Positions 1 to 10,111 of a stretch of DNA of 26,129 nt are shown piece after piece; positions within the stretch are counted from its first letter, which is position 1; each line of letters starts with the position of its first letter. A program made the position numbers and the translations under genes. Source of the DNA: Candidatus Hadersleviella danica (GTDB lineage: Bacteria; Chloroflexota; Anaerolineae; Promineifilales; Promineifilaceae); assembly GCA_016711405.1 (NCBI GenBank), contig JADJSZ010000006.1, positions 1-26,129 on the forward strand, given 5' to 3'. Under the pieces are notes generated by a model that was given only the letters and a program-made list of their open reading frames with translations, was not told the origin of the DNA and searched no databases.

Positions 1-1243
1 AGCCAAAACATGCAACAATTTCTGAGCGATTCTCCTTGGAGCGAACAAAACCCATGGTGTTCAGGTGCAAGACGAGATTAGCGCACGACCTGAATTCCAA
101 AGGGAAGCGTGTTGATCATTGATGAATCGGCCGATAAAAGTGGCCAGCACAAAGCAGGAAGTAGCAGGCAACACAATGGCAACTTAGGTAAAATTGAACA
201 AAGTCAGGTAGGTGTCTTTGCGGGTTTAGTCAATAATGGGCACCACTGTTGGATTGATGGTCAATTGTATTTGCCAGAAGCATGGTTTGTGAAAGGTTTG
301 CCCAAGACGTCAAAAAAGTTGGTTTACGCGAACAAGTTGTCTTCCAAACCAAAATTCAAATCGCCGCAGAACTGATTAAAGATCATCGTCAAAGGTGGGC
401 CTTTTAGGCGGTTGATTTTGATACCCTTTATGGGCGGAATAGTTGGCTGAGAGACAGGTTGGACAAAGAACAAATTGAGTACTATGGCGATGTCCCCAGT
501 AATTCCACGGTTTTTCTTAGAACGCCCCTTGATCCGTTGGCCTGTGACGAAGAAAGGTGTGAGGCAAAAGCCAGGTCATTGGACTTTCCTATCAGGTTCA
601 ACAATTAGTCTCACAAAGTTGAACGGTAGCACACCGTACCATCCGTCCCAATGAACGGGGTCATTTAATTGCTGATTTTTGCTCGTTTTTCGAGTTTGGA
701 CAGTTCGTGAAGATGGGTCATTGCGTGAAGATTAGTTGTTGATTCGGCGTGAACACGAAAAGAGGACTATACCCTACACCTTATCGAATGCCCCAACGGA
801 TTGTCCTTGAGGTGATGGCCGACGAAAGTGCGAGGTATTTCATCGAACGCTCTAATCAAGACTCCAAATCGGAGATTGGTTGGGCTGATTTCGAGGTATC
901 AAATATCGTGGTTGGCTTCACCATTTTGGCCTTCACCATTATGGCTAGTTGGTTTGTTCTCGAGACGAAGCTGGACTGGGAGCAACAATTTTCGAGAGAC
1001 CCAACTCTTATTGAAGTCTATGAGACTGATGTCTTACCCAAGTTATCCGTCGCCAATGTCCGTACCCTGCTTCAGGCGGCTGTACCTCTTCGGCAACTGT
1101 CGCCTGAACAAACCATTGAGCTAGTGATTGAACACTTGGATAACAGGACAAAATCACGCAAGCCTCGTCTCAAAAACGCGATTCAGACGATAAATGTAAC
1201 ATTGTCCAACTACTCACTATTAGCGCACGATAAGGGGAGGTAA
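1..1243 (+). pseudogene. IS701-type transposase remnant, 5' end outside the window
   Basis: Read through frame changes, the strand encodes the usual IS701 (DDE_5-like) transposase order: QQFLSDSPWSEQ near base 10, LIIDESADKSGQHKAGSSRQ from 110, the NGNLGKIEQSQVGVF block, CWIDGQLYLPEAWF, the VDFDTLYGR..W block near 410, YYGDVPSNS near 480, and the C-terminal ARYFIERSNQDSKSEIGW block from 828, followed by ASWFVLETKLDWEQQF and LPKLSVANVR. LIIDES carries a predicted DDE catalytic Asp. Some breaks are one-base homopolymer changes, but stops inside FEAVDF (near 405) and just after 620, and loss of match between 620 and 830, look like true decay. The tail after 1180 diverges from the family, so the original stop is lost. 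No terminal inverted repeat could be assigned. It is probably not active. Confidence 0.85.
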
Positions 1244-3102
1244 ATGGCATGGGGTTTGCGTTTCAACCGCACCAATGTCGCAGGCGGCGCGTTGCGTACG
1301 TGTCACTCGGCGCTGGTCTGTGGCGGCATAGCGCCCACCTGCATCTAGTGCGGGGCTATCGGCCGTTAAGGCATGGGTCAGGGTTGGCATTGTATTGAAG
1401 GGGGAACAATCCGGGGTTGCTCACCTCCGTTTGGTCCCCCATCGCATTAAACTCTTGGGTCAAATCCACCTGCCCCGTTACCACGCCAATCATGTTGTAG
1501 CCAAGGCTGATAAACCGCTGTTGCGAAGTTGCCGCATGCACATCATCCTGTACATTGCCCGCAATCAAGCTATGTGCCATACGAGTACAGGTAGATTGGC
1601 TATTGAGTGAATGCAGGCCACTTCCCCCATTCTGGGCTTCATTTTGGGTAATGGTCAGGTGCGAGCAGGTTTGGCTTTATCGGCTAACATAAAACCCTCC
1701 CCCATATTTCCCGCATAATTATGGCTAACCGTACTATTTTTGATTTCAAAATCGGGCGTTGACAGGCAAGAGAAAACCGTATCATTATCATGATATAAAC
1801 CTCCCCCACGATCTTCCGCCCGATTATAGGCGATAGTCGTATGGTGAATAATCGTCGAGTCGATATCAGAATCTGTCCCTGTCTGAAGGCCTCCTCCATC
1901 TACTTGGGCGGTGTTGCTCAATATCTGGCTATAGCTTAATTCCATGTAGCCTATACTATAAATTCCGCCGCCAGTCACAGCCTGATTATCCTGTACGAGG
2001 ACATCCTGTAGATAGAGTGCTCCCCCATAGCTATACACCCCCCCGCCATAGTATGATTTATTATCCACAATGGTGCATGTATCGTACTGATATAGCCCTG
2101 CCCCGAATTAAAATAGCCCCCACGACTATTAGCTACTTGCACCCATTGCTTATAAATGAGGTCTGTGTAATCGTTACAAGGCTAGAATCGTTGTATAGAC
2201 CTGCCCCATACATGGCCGTTTGTAATTGGTTCTGGCGAAATGTGCTGTGGGTGATATCTACAAAGCTCTCTTTGAGATACAAACCAGCCCCACGATAGGC
2301 GCCATTGCCTGCAAACGTGGTCTCGTGGAGTGTCAAATTACTATCTGACACAATGGCCATCCCTCCACCAAGGCTGTTTGTGGGGTGGTTGCTGAGGGTG
2401 TTGCTGACGAGCTGAGTTTGGCTAATGACCACGGCCGCGCCCGTCCCATACACCCCTGCGCCGTATAATTCGGCCGAATTTTCCGCCACCACACTCTCGA
2501 ACACGGTCAATGTCCCCCACTTGGTAAATACCCGCCCCTGCCACTTGGGCCACGTTCTCTTCAAGCGTGGTATCCACCACCACCAGCACCCCCTCATTGT
2601 TATAAATGCCGCTCCCATAATTGGCCGCATTTTGGCGCAGGGTGCTATCTTTCACCGTCAGCACACCCCCCGCAGATTGTATGATGATGGCTCCCCCACA
2701 TAAATCGGACACATCCCCACAATCGTCCGTTTGCACAGCGCCTTTCTCCAAAGTCAACCCTTCCAGCACAATTTCGGCGTTGCACATTAAAAATACAGGT
2801 GGCATTGTCGCCACTGATAATAATGGGAAGGAACTACGAATGGTGAGGGGTTTATTGAGAACAATTTCGGAAGCCAAAGTGATGGTTTGGCCGTTTAGCT
2901 CGGCCGCAAACTCAATCACATCCCCCGCTTGGGCATCCAAAACAGCTTGACGCAAACTTCCAGCCCCACTGTTATTGGTATTGGTGACGGTGTGGGTATC
3001 GGCATAAACAGGGGTAGAAAGCGAGAATACACTCCACAACCCCACGAAGGCCGCCAAAGGGATGATAAATAGGATGAAGAAGATAGATGGATAACGGTTC
3101 AT
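1220..3102 (-). CDS. Secreted right-handed beta-helix protein (disrupted frame)
   Basis: The start at 3102 gives a signal peptide (MNRYPSIFFILFIIPLAAF..., cleavage probably after VYA), then VTNTNNSGAGSLRQAVLDAQ, the SLRQA-type relative of the CSLREA head, then a long series of polymorphic-outer-membrane-like repeats (GGAIIIQSAGG, GSGIYNNEG, GAGIYQ, GAGVYGTGA, GGGVYSYGG) typical of a parallel beta-helix. The frame breaks near 2514-2518 (five C; four restores the frame), near 2130 and 2105 (each restored by one more base in a G/C run), near 1690 and near 1390. The C-terminus reads ALTADSPALDAGG...ACDIGAVE, the standard end of these domains, stopping at 1220. One in-frame stop near 1685 is not repaired by a homopolymer change. 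No anchor follows, so the 3' end may have been lost where the IS701 remnant abuts. Exported; ligand unknown. Confidence 0.75.
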
Positions 3103-3149
3103 GGGGTTAATCTCAAATGACGGAAATGCACTGGGGGAAAATAAATAAA

Positions 3150-3296
3150 CAAGGGTAACTATTCAGATAGAGACAAGAGAGAGAGATAGTTGCGTATGAG
3201 AGTAGTCACACTTTCACGGATGAAAAGTGAGTAGTGATTAGTAAATAGTGGGGAACTACTCACTATTCACTACTTACTAGTTACTCGAGTAGGAAA
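3150..3296. repeat. Short degenerate tandem repeats with inverted arms
   Basis: Intergenic stretch of repeated GAGAGATAG-like and AGTAGTGA/TTAGTAAATAGTG units. The 3227-3250 arm is roughly the reverse complement of 3256-3290, so the block could fold into an imperfect hairpin. No reading frame of note. Confidence 0.7.
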
Positions 3297-3308
3297 ATCC
3301 TTTACACA

Positions 3309-3373
3309 AGAGAGGGGAACATGGTTATTCCGCCGACTAAGGCTTCCCCTATCTCTACACTCTATCTTGCCAC
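3309..3373. repeat. Intergenic palindromic element, copy 1
   Basis: This 65-base stretch (GAGAGGGGAACATGGTTATTC... through CTACACTCTATCTTG) is nearly the reverse complement of 7954-8030. It keeps the GGAACATGG and GACTAAGGC cores and one set of CTATCTC arms, with the GAGATAG left arm shortened. See also 12514-12597. Confidence 0.8.
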
Positions 3374-3403
3374 ACCTGAAGGGAAACTTATCTTCTCAAC
3401 AAT

Positions 3404-3434
3404 TCGGGGTGTAACAGGTTTTGTTACACCCCGA
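3404..3434. terminator. Perfect 12-bp hairpin
   Basis: TCGGGGTGTAAC (3404-3415) pairs with GTTACACCCCGA (3423-3434) around a 7-base loop. It lies just past the 3' end of the minus-strand gene ending at 3493 and could act as a terminator, though it has no good U tract on that strand. It may equally be a mobile palindromic repeat. Confidence 0.5.
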
Positions 3435-3445
3435 GCAAGGTGAAT

Positions 3446-3473
3446 GTAGTGGCGCAATCCATTGCGCCACTAC
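3446..3473. repeat. Perfect 13-bp palindrome (GTAGTGGCGCAAT type)
   Basis: GTAGTGGCGCAAT is followed by two bases and its exact reverse complement. It lies 20 bases beyond the stop of the minus-strand gene ending at 3493, next to the hairpin at 3404-3434. The dyad could form a cruciform or a transcript-end hairpin. The GTAG...CTAC form resembles REP-like palindromes scattered in Chloroflexota genomes (recalled, not searched). Confidence 0.7.
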
Positions 3474-3492
3474 GGGTGAAACTGGAGCCGCG

Positions 3493-6400
3493 TTACCGAA
3501 TCATCATCGGTAGATACATGACATAGGCATGGACAGCGAAGGAGAGGGTGTTGGATGCTCCACCACCGGGTTCGGGGTTGAGCACGCGGATGCCATAGAC
3601 ACCCCCCTCGGCCACATCGGCCGCCGTCAACGTCACACGCAATTCCGTCTCGCTGACGACCGTCGTCGGCCGATTAAACCCATTCCACTGCGCCTGTGCG
3701 TCCTCGAGGAAATTCACCCCATACACTGTCACCACCACCTGTTTGCTGGCTGGGCCACGAGCAATGGTGTGTTTGGGGGTCATTTCGGTCAGGCTGGGGT
3801 GGGATTTTACCACCGCCACCACATCAAACGGGGCGTTGTTGGATGCCCCACCGACAGGGGCGGGTTTTGCACTGTCACCACCGCTGTCCCTGCCTGTAGC
3901 AACTGGTCATTCAAGACAGTGATGGTTAATTCGGTGCCATTGACATAGGTGGTGGGCACATTCTCCCCATTCCACTGCACCTGCGAACTGGCGATAAAGC
4001 CCGAGCCGTAGATGGTGAGTGTGAAATCGTCACTGCCGACAGGCATACTTTGCGGGGCAAGCTGGGCAATGGCCGGCACGGGGTTAGAAGCGGTGGACTG
4101 GGTGATGAAGAAGGCGCGAGAGGCCGCCCCGCCGCCGGGGGCGGGGTTATGCACTGAAACGCTCGCTTGTGTCACGGCCGGGTTGGCGGGCACATCGGCC
4201 GCTTGCACCGTTATCTTCAGCTCCGATTCGCTGACAAACGTCGTCTCGCGGGGCGTGCCGTTCCACTGCACCACCGAAAGCGGGGTGAAGTTTTCGCCCA
4301 CGATGGTTAGAGGGAAGTTGTTGCCACCACCAACGGCCGAGGCGGGTAGAAGTGTTTCGATGATGGGCAGAGGGTTGGAGGGTTGCAAGACAACCACATC
4401 ACTGGTGTTGAAGGGCGCGACGTAGGCGGTGCGGCCGTCTGGGCCTAGGGCCACCCCAAACGCCCCATCTAACTCGGGCTGGGCAATGGTTTGGGTGGGG
4501 TAGAGCAACCCTGTCCCAGCCGAGCGCAAGTAGATGTTCAGCACATCTTCCAAGTAGCTGGGCACATAGAGGTACTGCCCATCGGGACTGAGCGCCATGC
4601 CGCCGGGGTAGCTCAAGCCATCAAAGCCATCCACCCCATCCTCATATATCTTCAGAAAAGTGAGTTGCCCTGAAAATGCGTTGCGTTGGAGGAGCGTGAC
4701 TGTATCGCTTGCATAAGAGGCAACATACACATGACGGCCGTCGTGGCTGACCAACACCTTGCCTGCCCCATCAAAAATGATGTGATCAACGAGAGGTTGC
4801 ACGGCCGTGAGTTTGCCTGTTTGCCCATTGCGGGCAAACACAACGAGCGAATCGGCCACACCCGAGGCGACATAGGCATGTTGGCCATCGGGGCTGAGGG
4901 CGATGCCACGTGCCCCATCTAAGAGTGGGTCGTTGATGATTTCGACAATGTTTGCCCCTGTGATGATGGTGGCAATTTCACCGCTGGAGCCAAGTTTGAA
5001 GACGACGATGGCATCATCGGCTTCGCCCGTCACATATAGGTATTGGTTATCGGGGCTAACCGCCAATTCATAGGGGTTCTCCAGCCCATCAATGGTGTCG
5101 GCGCACGAGCCTAAAACGCAGTTGTAGCCAAATCCCTCGGCCACATAGTGCATATAGGTGAGCAAACCCGTTTGTGAGTCGCGGCTAAAGGCCACTACCG
5201 CATCGGTATCTACGTTCGAAATATACACATTCAACCCATTGGGCGAAATGGCAATGGCGCGAGGGCCATCTAAGCCATTGACCCCATTAACCCCATTCTT
5301 GTAAACGGCCAACCGCTGGATGCCACCCGTGGGCAAAATCTCAAAGACGGTGAGCATGTCGTCGTCGCGGTCGTTGACATAGAGGTGACGGCCGTCGGGG
5401 CTGGTGGCAATGCCCCATAATGTGCCGTTGCTGTGGGCGGGGTCGTCATTGGGCACAACAGTGCCGGGCACATGCAAGAAGGGCGGCGGCAACACAATCC
5501 CCTCGCAGACCAAGTTGTATTGCTCACTCGGGTGGGCGGCATCGTTGGTGGTCAGGGTCAGTTGGGCCAAGCGCAAACCCAATCCTGTGGGGTCACAGGT
5601 TAGTTGCAAAGAGTGGGAGTTATTGGGGGAGATGTTAAGGGGGTCGGGCAACGATTCCACACTGAAATCGGCCGCGTTGGGGCCAGAGATGGCCAAATTG
5701 CTCACCGCCATAGTGGCCGTGCCCGAGTTGCCTAAGAGCAGGGATTTAACCACAGGGCTACCCGACACCACCTCACCAAACTCGATTGAAGGCGCGGCAG
5801 GGTCGCTATAGAACGAAGGCACTGGGGCGGGTGGCACTTGGCAAGTGAGGTCAAAAAAACGACATGGGGTTGTCCAAATCGTTGGTGGTCAGGGTCAGGG
5901 TGGCGGTGCGTGTGCCGGCCGTCTCGCTGTTGGGCTGGCAAGTCAGTGTCCACACATAGGGGATATCGCCATCGTTGATGGTGGCGGGGTTATTGCCCAT
6001 AATGCTGAACTCGGCCGCATTGGGGCCACCCAACACCCCGTTCACACTAAGGCTGAGGTTGCCTGTTTCGATGAGCGACAAGGAGCGCGAACTGGCCAGC
6101 TATCGTGGCCACGCCAAAATCAATGGTAGGGGCGACAGGGTTAGAGGCAAAACCCACCTCGGCCGTGTCCGCCTCAATCGCGCCAATGTCGCAACTGCTC
6201 GTGCCGTCGCCATTGCCATCCTTGGGGCGGCTTTTGGCGCGTTGGTCTTCGCCGTTCACATAATTGCCCGTGCAGATGCTTTCGTTGCCTGCATCTACGG
6301 CCGGGCTGTCCGTCTTGGGCATCAGGCTCAACAAACTGGTAATCGCCCCGCCGTTAAAATCGGGTGGGTTCAGCTTGGGGTCGGCCGTGGGAATCCCCGC

Positions 6401-7920
6401 CCCACAACTCGTCCCATCACTTTGGATGTTGTTGCCCATGTTTTCGGGAGCCGTGCCCGAGCAAAGCGGGGCGGCGTTGAGGCCGTGGTCCAAAATGGTG
6501 TTCCACAGCTTAATGCTCTCCCCATTGGCGTTGTACAAACCCGCATCATCCCCCGCTTTGTTCAGGAACAGGGTTACATTGCGTAGCTCTACAGTGGATT
6601 CGGAGCTGACGGGGAAGGGGTTGTCGTAGTTGGCAATCGCCCCACCTGCCCCTGCGGGAACCACGCTGGCAAACTGGGTGACGACATTGGCCATGAAGGT
6701 GGAGTTGGTGACGCGCAAGATGGCGGCGCGGTTGTTGGCGATGGCACCACCACGGCCGTTATCCGCCTGCACCACATTCGCGTTAAACGTGGAGCGGGTA
6801 ATGCTCATGTCCTCTTCGGTGTAGATGGCACCCCCAAACCCGCCATTGTCGTCGTTCTTTTGCACCACATTGGCGTTAAACGAACTATCTTCAATGGTAA
6901 AACCGCTGGAGCTGAGCTGGTTGAAAATGGCCCCGCCATACCCGCGTAGGGAGAGATTGGCATTGAAGGTGGAGCGGATAAGCGAGACAGTCCCAGCGGA
7001 GTTGTATAAAGCCCCACCACCTGCCCGGTTATCGCCGCCACCGCCCGCCACATTGGCCGCAAAATTATTGTCGCTAATGGTGGCCGTGGTGCTTTGCCCC
7101 ACATACACCCCACCCCCGCTTTTAGAGGCGGTGTTGGCGCTCAAATTGCTCAGGGCAATGTTCAGCGACCCAGACCCCGAGATATAAATGGCGCCGCCAT
7201 GCCCTGTGTTGGGGTTGGATTGGCCATTGGCGGGGTGTTTGCCCAAGGCTTGGTTGGCCGAAAAATTGGTGGCCAAGATGTTCACCGAGCCGTTGCTGTA
7301 AATGGCACCGCCATCGCCATAGGCGGCATTGCCAATGAACGACACCCCGGCCGTGTTAATGGTGGAACCGTTGTCGCCCAAAATGGCACCACCCCCGCCA
7401 GAGGTAAACCCATTGGCGATATTCAGGGCGACGAGGTTTAACATGCCACTACTGGCCACACGCAGGAGACGGCTATCCTTGGTGTCGCCCGGTGGGTCAA
7501 AAATGCCGCTCCCCGCAAGGGTGACGGGCCAGTGAGGGTGACATTGCCCCGAATGAAGGGCAGGGGGGTACCACCCGCAGGCATGGTGATGGGTTGGGCA
7601 CTGGCCGCGCCTTCAAAGATGATGAAGACAGGGCCTGCGCCTGAGGTGCATTCGTTAAAGGTGGTGCTTTGTCCCGTGAGGGAGGCTGTAAAAGCGGCCT
7701 GCAACGCTTCGCGCAGGTCGCAATTGCCGTCATTGGGGTCGCCCAAGGTGGTGGGGGAGAGGGTGGCTGTGTTGACGGTGATGGTACTGGGCAGGTTGTT
7801 GGGGCTGGCCACGGCCGTTGGGGGGGTGGCCACACCACTCCATGCCACCACAGCTAACAGCCCCATACCCAATAGGGCAAGGGTTAGTTTGCGCGGGAGG
7901 AATGATTTAGAAAATAACAT
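3493..7920 (-). CDS. Large secreted mosaic protein: CSLREA-like head, beta-helix, choice-of-anchor-D, beta-propeller, 3x IPT/TIG, YLP tail
   Basis: The start at 7920 has a GGAGA Shine-Dalgarno and gives a signal peptide (LALLGMGLLAVVAWSGVA). Order, in approximate residues of a ~1475-aa product: DGNCDLREALQAA (CSLREA-like, ~60); beta-helix repeats such as GGGAILGDNGS, GGAIYSNGS, GGAIYISGSGS (~155-560) ending in CDIGAIEAD; two HYDIN/choice-of-anchor-D modules (IDFGVATIAG; IEFGEVVSGSPVVKSLLLGN; ~595-815); a lactonase-like beta-propeller with repeated SPDGRHLYV / SPDNQYLYV / GPDGRTAYV (~820-1180); three IPT/TIG domains with VQWNG or AQWNG cores (~1180-1465); C-terminus YVMYLPMMIR. Frame breaks fall at 7526-7528, ~6085, 5853-5859 and 3857-3860; three are single-base homopolymer changes whose repair restores clean domains. 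Probably a surface adhesin or binding protein. Substrate unknown. Confidence 0.85.
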
Positions 7921-7953
7921 CTGTAAAATCTCCGTAACGATTCAGGTGGGTCA

Positions 7954-8038
7954 AGATAGAGTGTAGAGATAGAGATAGAGGAAGCCTTAGTAGGCGGAAC
8001 AACCATGTTCCCCTCTATCTCTATCTCTTGTCTCTATC
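7954..8038. repeat. Intergenic palindromic element, copy 2 (best preserved)
   Basis: GAGATAGAGATAGAGG (7966-7981) pairs perfectly with CCTCTATCTCTATCTC (8012-8027). The 30-base loop holds two small hairpins, GCCT..AGGC and GGAACA..TGTTCC, giving a cloverleaf-like fold. It is a near-exact inverted copy of 3309-3373. It lies upstream of the gene starting at 7920 and downstream of the gene ending at 8042, so it could also end transcription of the latter. Confidence 0.85.
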
Positions 8039-8041
8039 TAA

Positions 8042-8418
8042 TTAGTTGGAGACCAACTCAAAGAGGGGGTTATCGGCAAAAATGAGGGCCAACGCATCGG
8101 CTAATTCGGCATAGGTGTCATCATCTAGCTCTAATTGCACATCAAACCCATCTACACCTCCAACTGGCCGAGTTGTTTTTGGAGCGTGATGTGGAGCGAG
8201 CCACGGCCGAGGCGGCAACTGGCAATAGCGCCATAAGCCCCATTGCTTTGGTCGTTATACTCGAAGTGAATATCACCCACTTCACCTGTACTAGGGAGCA
8301 TAGTTTGGAAAATAAGAATGTTTTCTGGCTCGTCCTCTCCTCCATCCATCAGCGAAAAATAGGCAACATCCTCCTCATTTTCAGCAAACAAAGTCGTGGC
8401 GGTAAATTCAATGTGCAT
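8042..8418 (-). CDS. Imm10-like immunity protein family (frameshifted)
   Basis: The start at 8418 follows an AAGGAA Shine-Dalgarno. The product (~125 aa after frame repair) begins MHIEFTATTLFAENEEDVAYF and contains EDEPENILIFQTML, the HFEYNDQSNGAYGAIASC block and LGRGSLHITLQKQLG. After a one-base gap at the GG of 8166-8167 (one more G restores the frame) it continues GVDGFDVQLELDDDTYAELADALALIF to a stop at 8042. Its size, the ENxLIFQ motif, the Q-N-x-x-YG segment and the C-terminal L-x-x-IF helix resemble Imm10-type cytosolic antitoxins of polymorphic toxin systems. No toxin gene is adjacent. The family call is by eye and moderate. Confidence 0.55.
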
Positions 8419-8481
8419 GGTTTTTCCTTAATGTTGGAATATGCTTCGTTTAAGGTGGTTTCGGGGTATCTTCCCAATTAC

Positions 8482-8529
8482 AAAAAAAAGCCTGTCAGCG
8501 GCTCCGATAAAGCGAACCGCTAACAGGCT
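8482..8529 (-). terminator. Rho-independent terminator of the lipoprotein gene
   Basis: Read on the minus strand, AGCCTGTTAGCGG pairs with CCGCTGACAGGCT (13 pairs, one T-G wobble), followed directly by eight T. It lies just downstream of the minus-strand gene ending at 8552. This is the clearest intrinsic terminator in the window. Confidence 0.9.
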
Positions 8530-8549
8530 GACAGGCTGACAGGCTGACT
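8523..8549. repeat. 8-bp tandem repeat ACAGGCTG
   Basis: Three copies of ACAGGCTG plus a partial one. The first copy forms part of the terminator arm at 8517-8529, so the extra copies could pair with the other arm in its place. Confidence 0.85.
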
Positions 8550-8551
8550 AG

Positions 8552-9049
8552 CTAATTCGTGTTCAACGAAACAATCAGGTAGGGTTGTTCGGCGTTGTTG
8601 GGGTCGGTCAGGCGGAAGACGGTCAGGATTTGGTCGCCCTTGTTCCACATGGCAGTTTGGAACATGTCGTTGCCTGCGTTGGCACTGGCCAAGGCTTGGC
8701 TGGCAATATCGCCGCCGGGGCCGCCCATGCCTGTCTCCCAACCGGCCGTATCCAGTTCGGTGGTCAGGAAACCATTGAGTTGGTCCCATGTGGTGCCTGC
8801 GGGCAGGCGGAAGGCGACTTGTTCAATGGAGCCGCCCACGCCCAAACTGCTGGTCATGGCCGCATTTTGGGCCATGTTGTTGGCCCATGTGTCGGCAATG
8901 GGGTCTTCGCCAGCTTGCAAGCGGACGGCATCGGGGTAGGTGGGCAAATCGGCCACGGTGACATTGCCACCGCCGCCACAAGCGACCAAGGCCAACAAGA
9001 GGGTGGCGCAGAAGGCCAAGACAACGAGACGCAAAGTTTTGGTTTTCAT
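8552..9049 (-). CDS. Predicted lipoprotein of unknown function
   Basis: 165 aa, with an AGGAGA Shine-Dalgarno upstream. The N-terminus is a lipoprotein signal: KTKTLRLVVLAFCATLLLALVAC, with a lipobox LALVAC (Cys ~23), then a Gly-rich linker. The mature part starts VADLPTYPDAVRLQAGEDP, then has an AFRLPAGTTWDQLNGFLTTEL segment, and ends with a beta-rich LTVFRLTDPNNAEQPYLIVSL. The P-x-YPDA...W..V..FY/L-type pattern is like small lipoproteins that carry a sensor-like alpha/beta domain, but no named family is claimed. It is a single-gene unit closed by the strong terminator at 8482-8529. Attached to the outer face of the membrane. Confidence 0.85.
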   Translation of the reverse strand: MKTKTLRLVVLAFCATLLLALVACGGGGNVTVADLPTYPDAVRLQAGEDPIADTWANNMAQNAAMTSSLGVGGSIEQVAFRLPAGTTWDQLNGFLTTELDTAGWETGMGGPGGDIASQALASANAGNDMFQTAMWNKGDQILTVFRLTDPNNAEQPYLIVSLNTN

Positions 9050-9105
9050 CAGATAGTTCTCCTAAAGTGTAAATGCGGACAAAGTTACAGGTTCCCACCC
9101 ATCTC

Positions 9106-9744
9106 TTAAACCTTCGCGGAGGTGACGGCCGCGAAAGGGGATGAGCTTAAGACACGTTCGCCGTTTTCGGCCACAAATTGCTGGGCATAGACGGCATGGC
9201 TGAAATGAAAGGTGCGCGACGGCCGTTCCCAGAACTTGCCGCGCACTTTATCGCCAAAAGAAACGGCACGGCTAATGCGTGTGGGCGCAGAGATGACGTG
9301 GTGGCGCGAACGGCGAATGGACAAATAGAGGGGGAGCAATACCCCGAGCAGGACGAAAATGGCACTGCCTAAAATAAAGGGCATAGCAACCGTTTCTTCT
9401 TGGAGCAAATCGCGCCACATGGTAGTTAGAAAGAAAATGACCATGCCCGCGAAAATGGCGTATTGCACCATAGACAGAGCCTGATAGCCATAGTTGCCCC
9501 ATGTGGGCGGTACAACTTCGGCTTGGTGGAGGGCGATGCAGTCGGCGCAAAAAGGAACTCGGAAGGTTTCGGTATCGTAATAGGTGCGCGTGGTTTTGTG
9601 GCCGCTCTTGGTGCGAGAAGTTTGTTTGCGGCTAAAGGTGTGGCTAATGGGCAGGGTTTGGTCGGCAAAAGCACCGCAATGGGGGCAGATGCGGGGGAAT
9701 TGGACACGGCCGTTGACCTGTACGCTGTACTGAGCTGGTTTCAT
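9106..9744 (-). CDS. Zinc-ribbon membrane protein, unknown function
   Basis: 212 aa. N-terminal half: FPRICPHCGAF and, about 45 residues later, VPFCADCIALHQ, two CxxC knuckles that would bind one zinc ion. Then two hydrophobic helices, MVQYAIFAGMVIFFLTTMW (~95-113) and a longer PFILGSAIFVLLGVLLPLYL (~120-142), followed by a basic IRRSRHH and a C-terminal soluble domain with FGDKVRGKFWERPSRTFHF. Two membrane spans place both soluble parts on the same side, probably the cytoplasm. Its start codon overlaps the stop of the 61-aa ORF upstream (ATGA), which suggests translational coupling. No function is assigned. Confidence 0.8.
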   Translation of the reverse strand: MKPAQYSVQVNGRVQFPRICPHCGAFADQTLPISHTFSRKQTSRTKSGHKTTRTYYDTETFRVPFCADCIALHQAEVVPPTWGNYGYQALSMVQYAIFAGMVIFFLTTMWRDLLQEETVAMPFILGSAIFVLLGVLLPLYLSIRRSRHHVISAPTRISRAVSFGDKVRGKFWERPSRTFHFSHAVYAQQFVAENGERVLSSSPFAAVTSAKV

Positions 9745-9926
9745 GTGTCTAATCTCTCCCCCGTGGGGGTGGGGGTGGGTAAATCGGGTAAGACAGAGGG
9801 ATGGGGGGCAGAATCGGCCGTGGGTTGCCCATCCGCCAATTCCTCGGCGGGAACATCCTCATATTCCAACGTCCAAGTCACGATTTCGACCGTTTTAACG
9901 ATGCGTTTTAAGACAGGACGCTTCAT
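9741..9926 (-). CDS. Small hypothetical protein, coupled to the zinc-ribbon gene
   Basis: 61 aa, beginning MKRPVLKRIVKTVEIVTWTL, with a positively charged head, a short beta-like segment, then an acidic and Pro/Thr-rich tail (DLPTPTPTGERLDT). The four-base ATGA overlap with the next gene supports it being translated. No strong Shine-Dalgarno and no recognised family. Too hydrophilic to be a membrane segment. Confidence 0.6.
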   Translation of the reverse strand: MKRPVLKRIVKTVEIVTWTLEYEDVPAEELADGQPTADSAPHPSVLPDLPTPTPTGERLDT

Positions 9927-9940
9927 GGGGGGAGGGGGGA

Positions 9941-10018
9941 AGTATGAAGTACGAGGTACGAAGTACGAAATGATGTCGAGGGTATGGTAATTCGTAATTC
10001 GTACTTCGTAATTCGTCC
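9941..10018. repeat. Tandem repeats of TACGAAGT / TAATTCG with a 13-bp inverted pair
   Basis: GAAGTATGAAGTACGAGGTACG continues into TACGAAGTACGAA (9957-9969), which is the exact reverse complement of 9998-10010. The spacer is about 28 bases. It lies between divergent genes (9926 minus and 10112 plus). Confidence 0.8.
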
Positions 10019-10059
10019 GTTTTCATTCAACTAATTACTACACTCATTCTAGCCCCCCC

Positions 10060-10087
10060 TTTGTTGACTATGGTGACATTTGTTGAC
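10060..10087 (+). promoter_or_regulatory. Three phased GKTGAC repeats upstream of the first XRE gene
   Basis: GTTGAC at 10063, GGTGAC at 10072 and GTTGAC at 10082, roughly one helical turn apart, with the longer TTTGTTGAC repeated at 10060 and 10079. They lie 25-50 bases before the start at 10112, with an AT-rich TTAAAAT between. Could be an operator for the XRE protein; not proven. Confidence 0.4.
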
Positions 10088-10111
10088 AACTTGCATTAAA
10101 ATCGGCTTTCT

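Noticed and set aside
828..1124. 98-aa plus-strand ORF
   Set aside because: Out-of-frame shadow of the IS701 transposase C-terminus.
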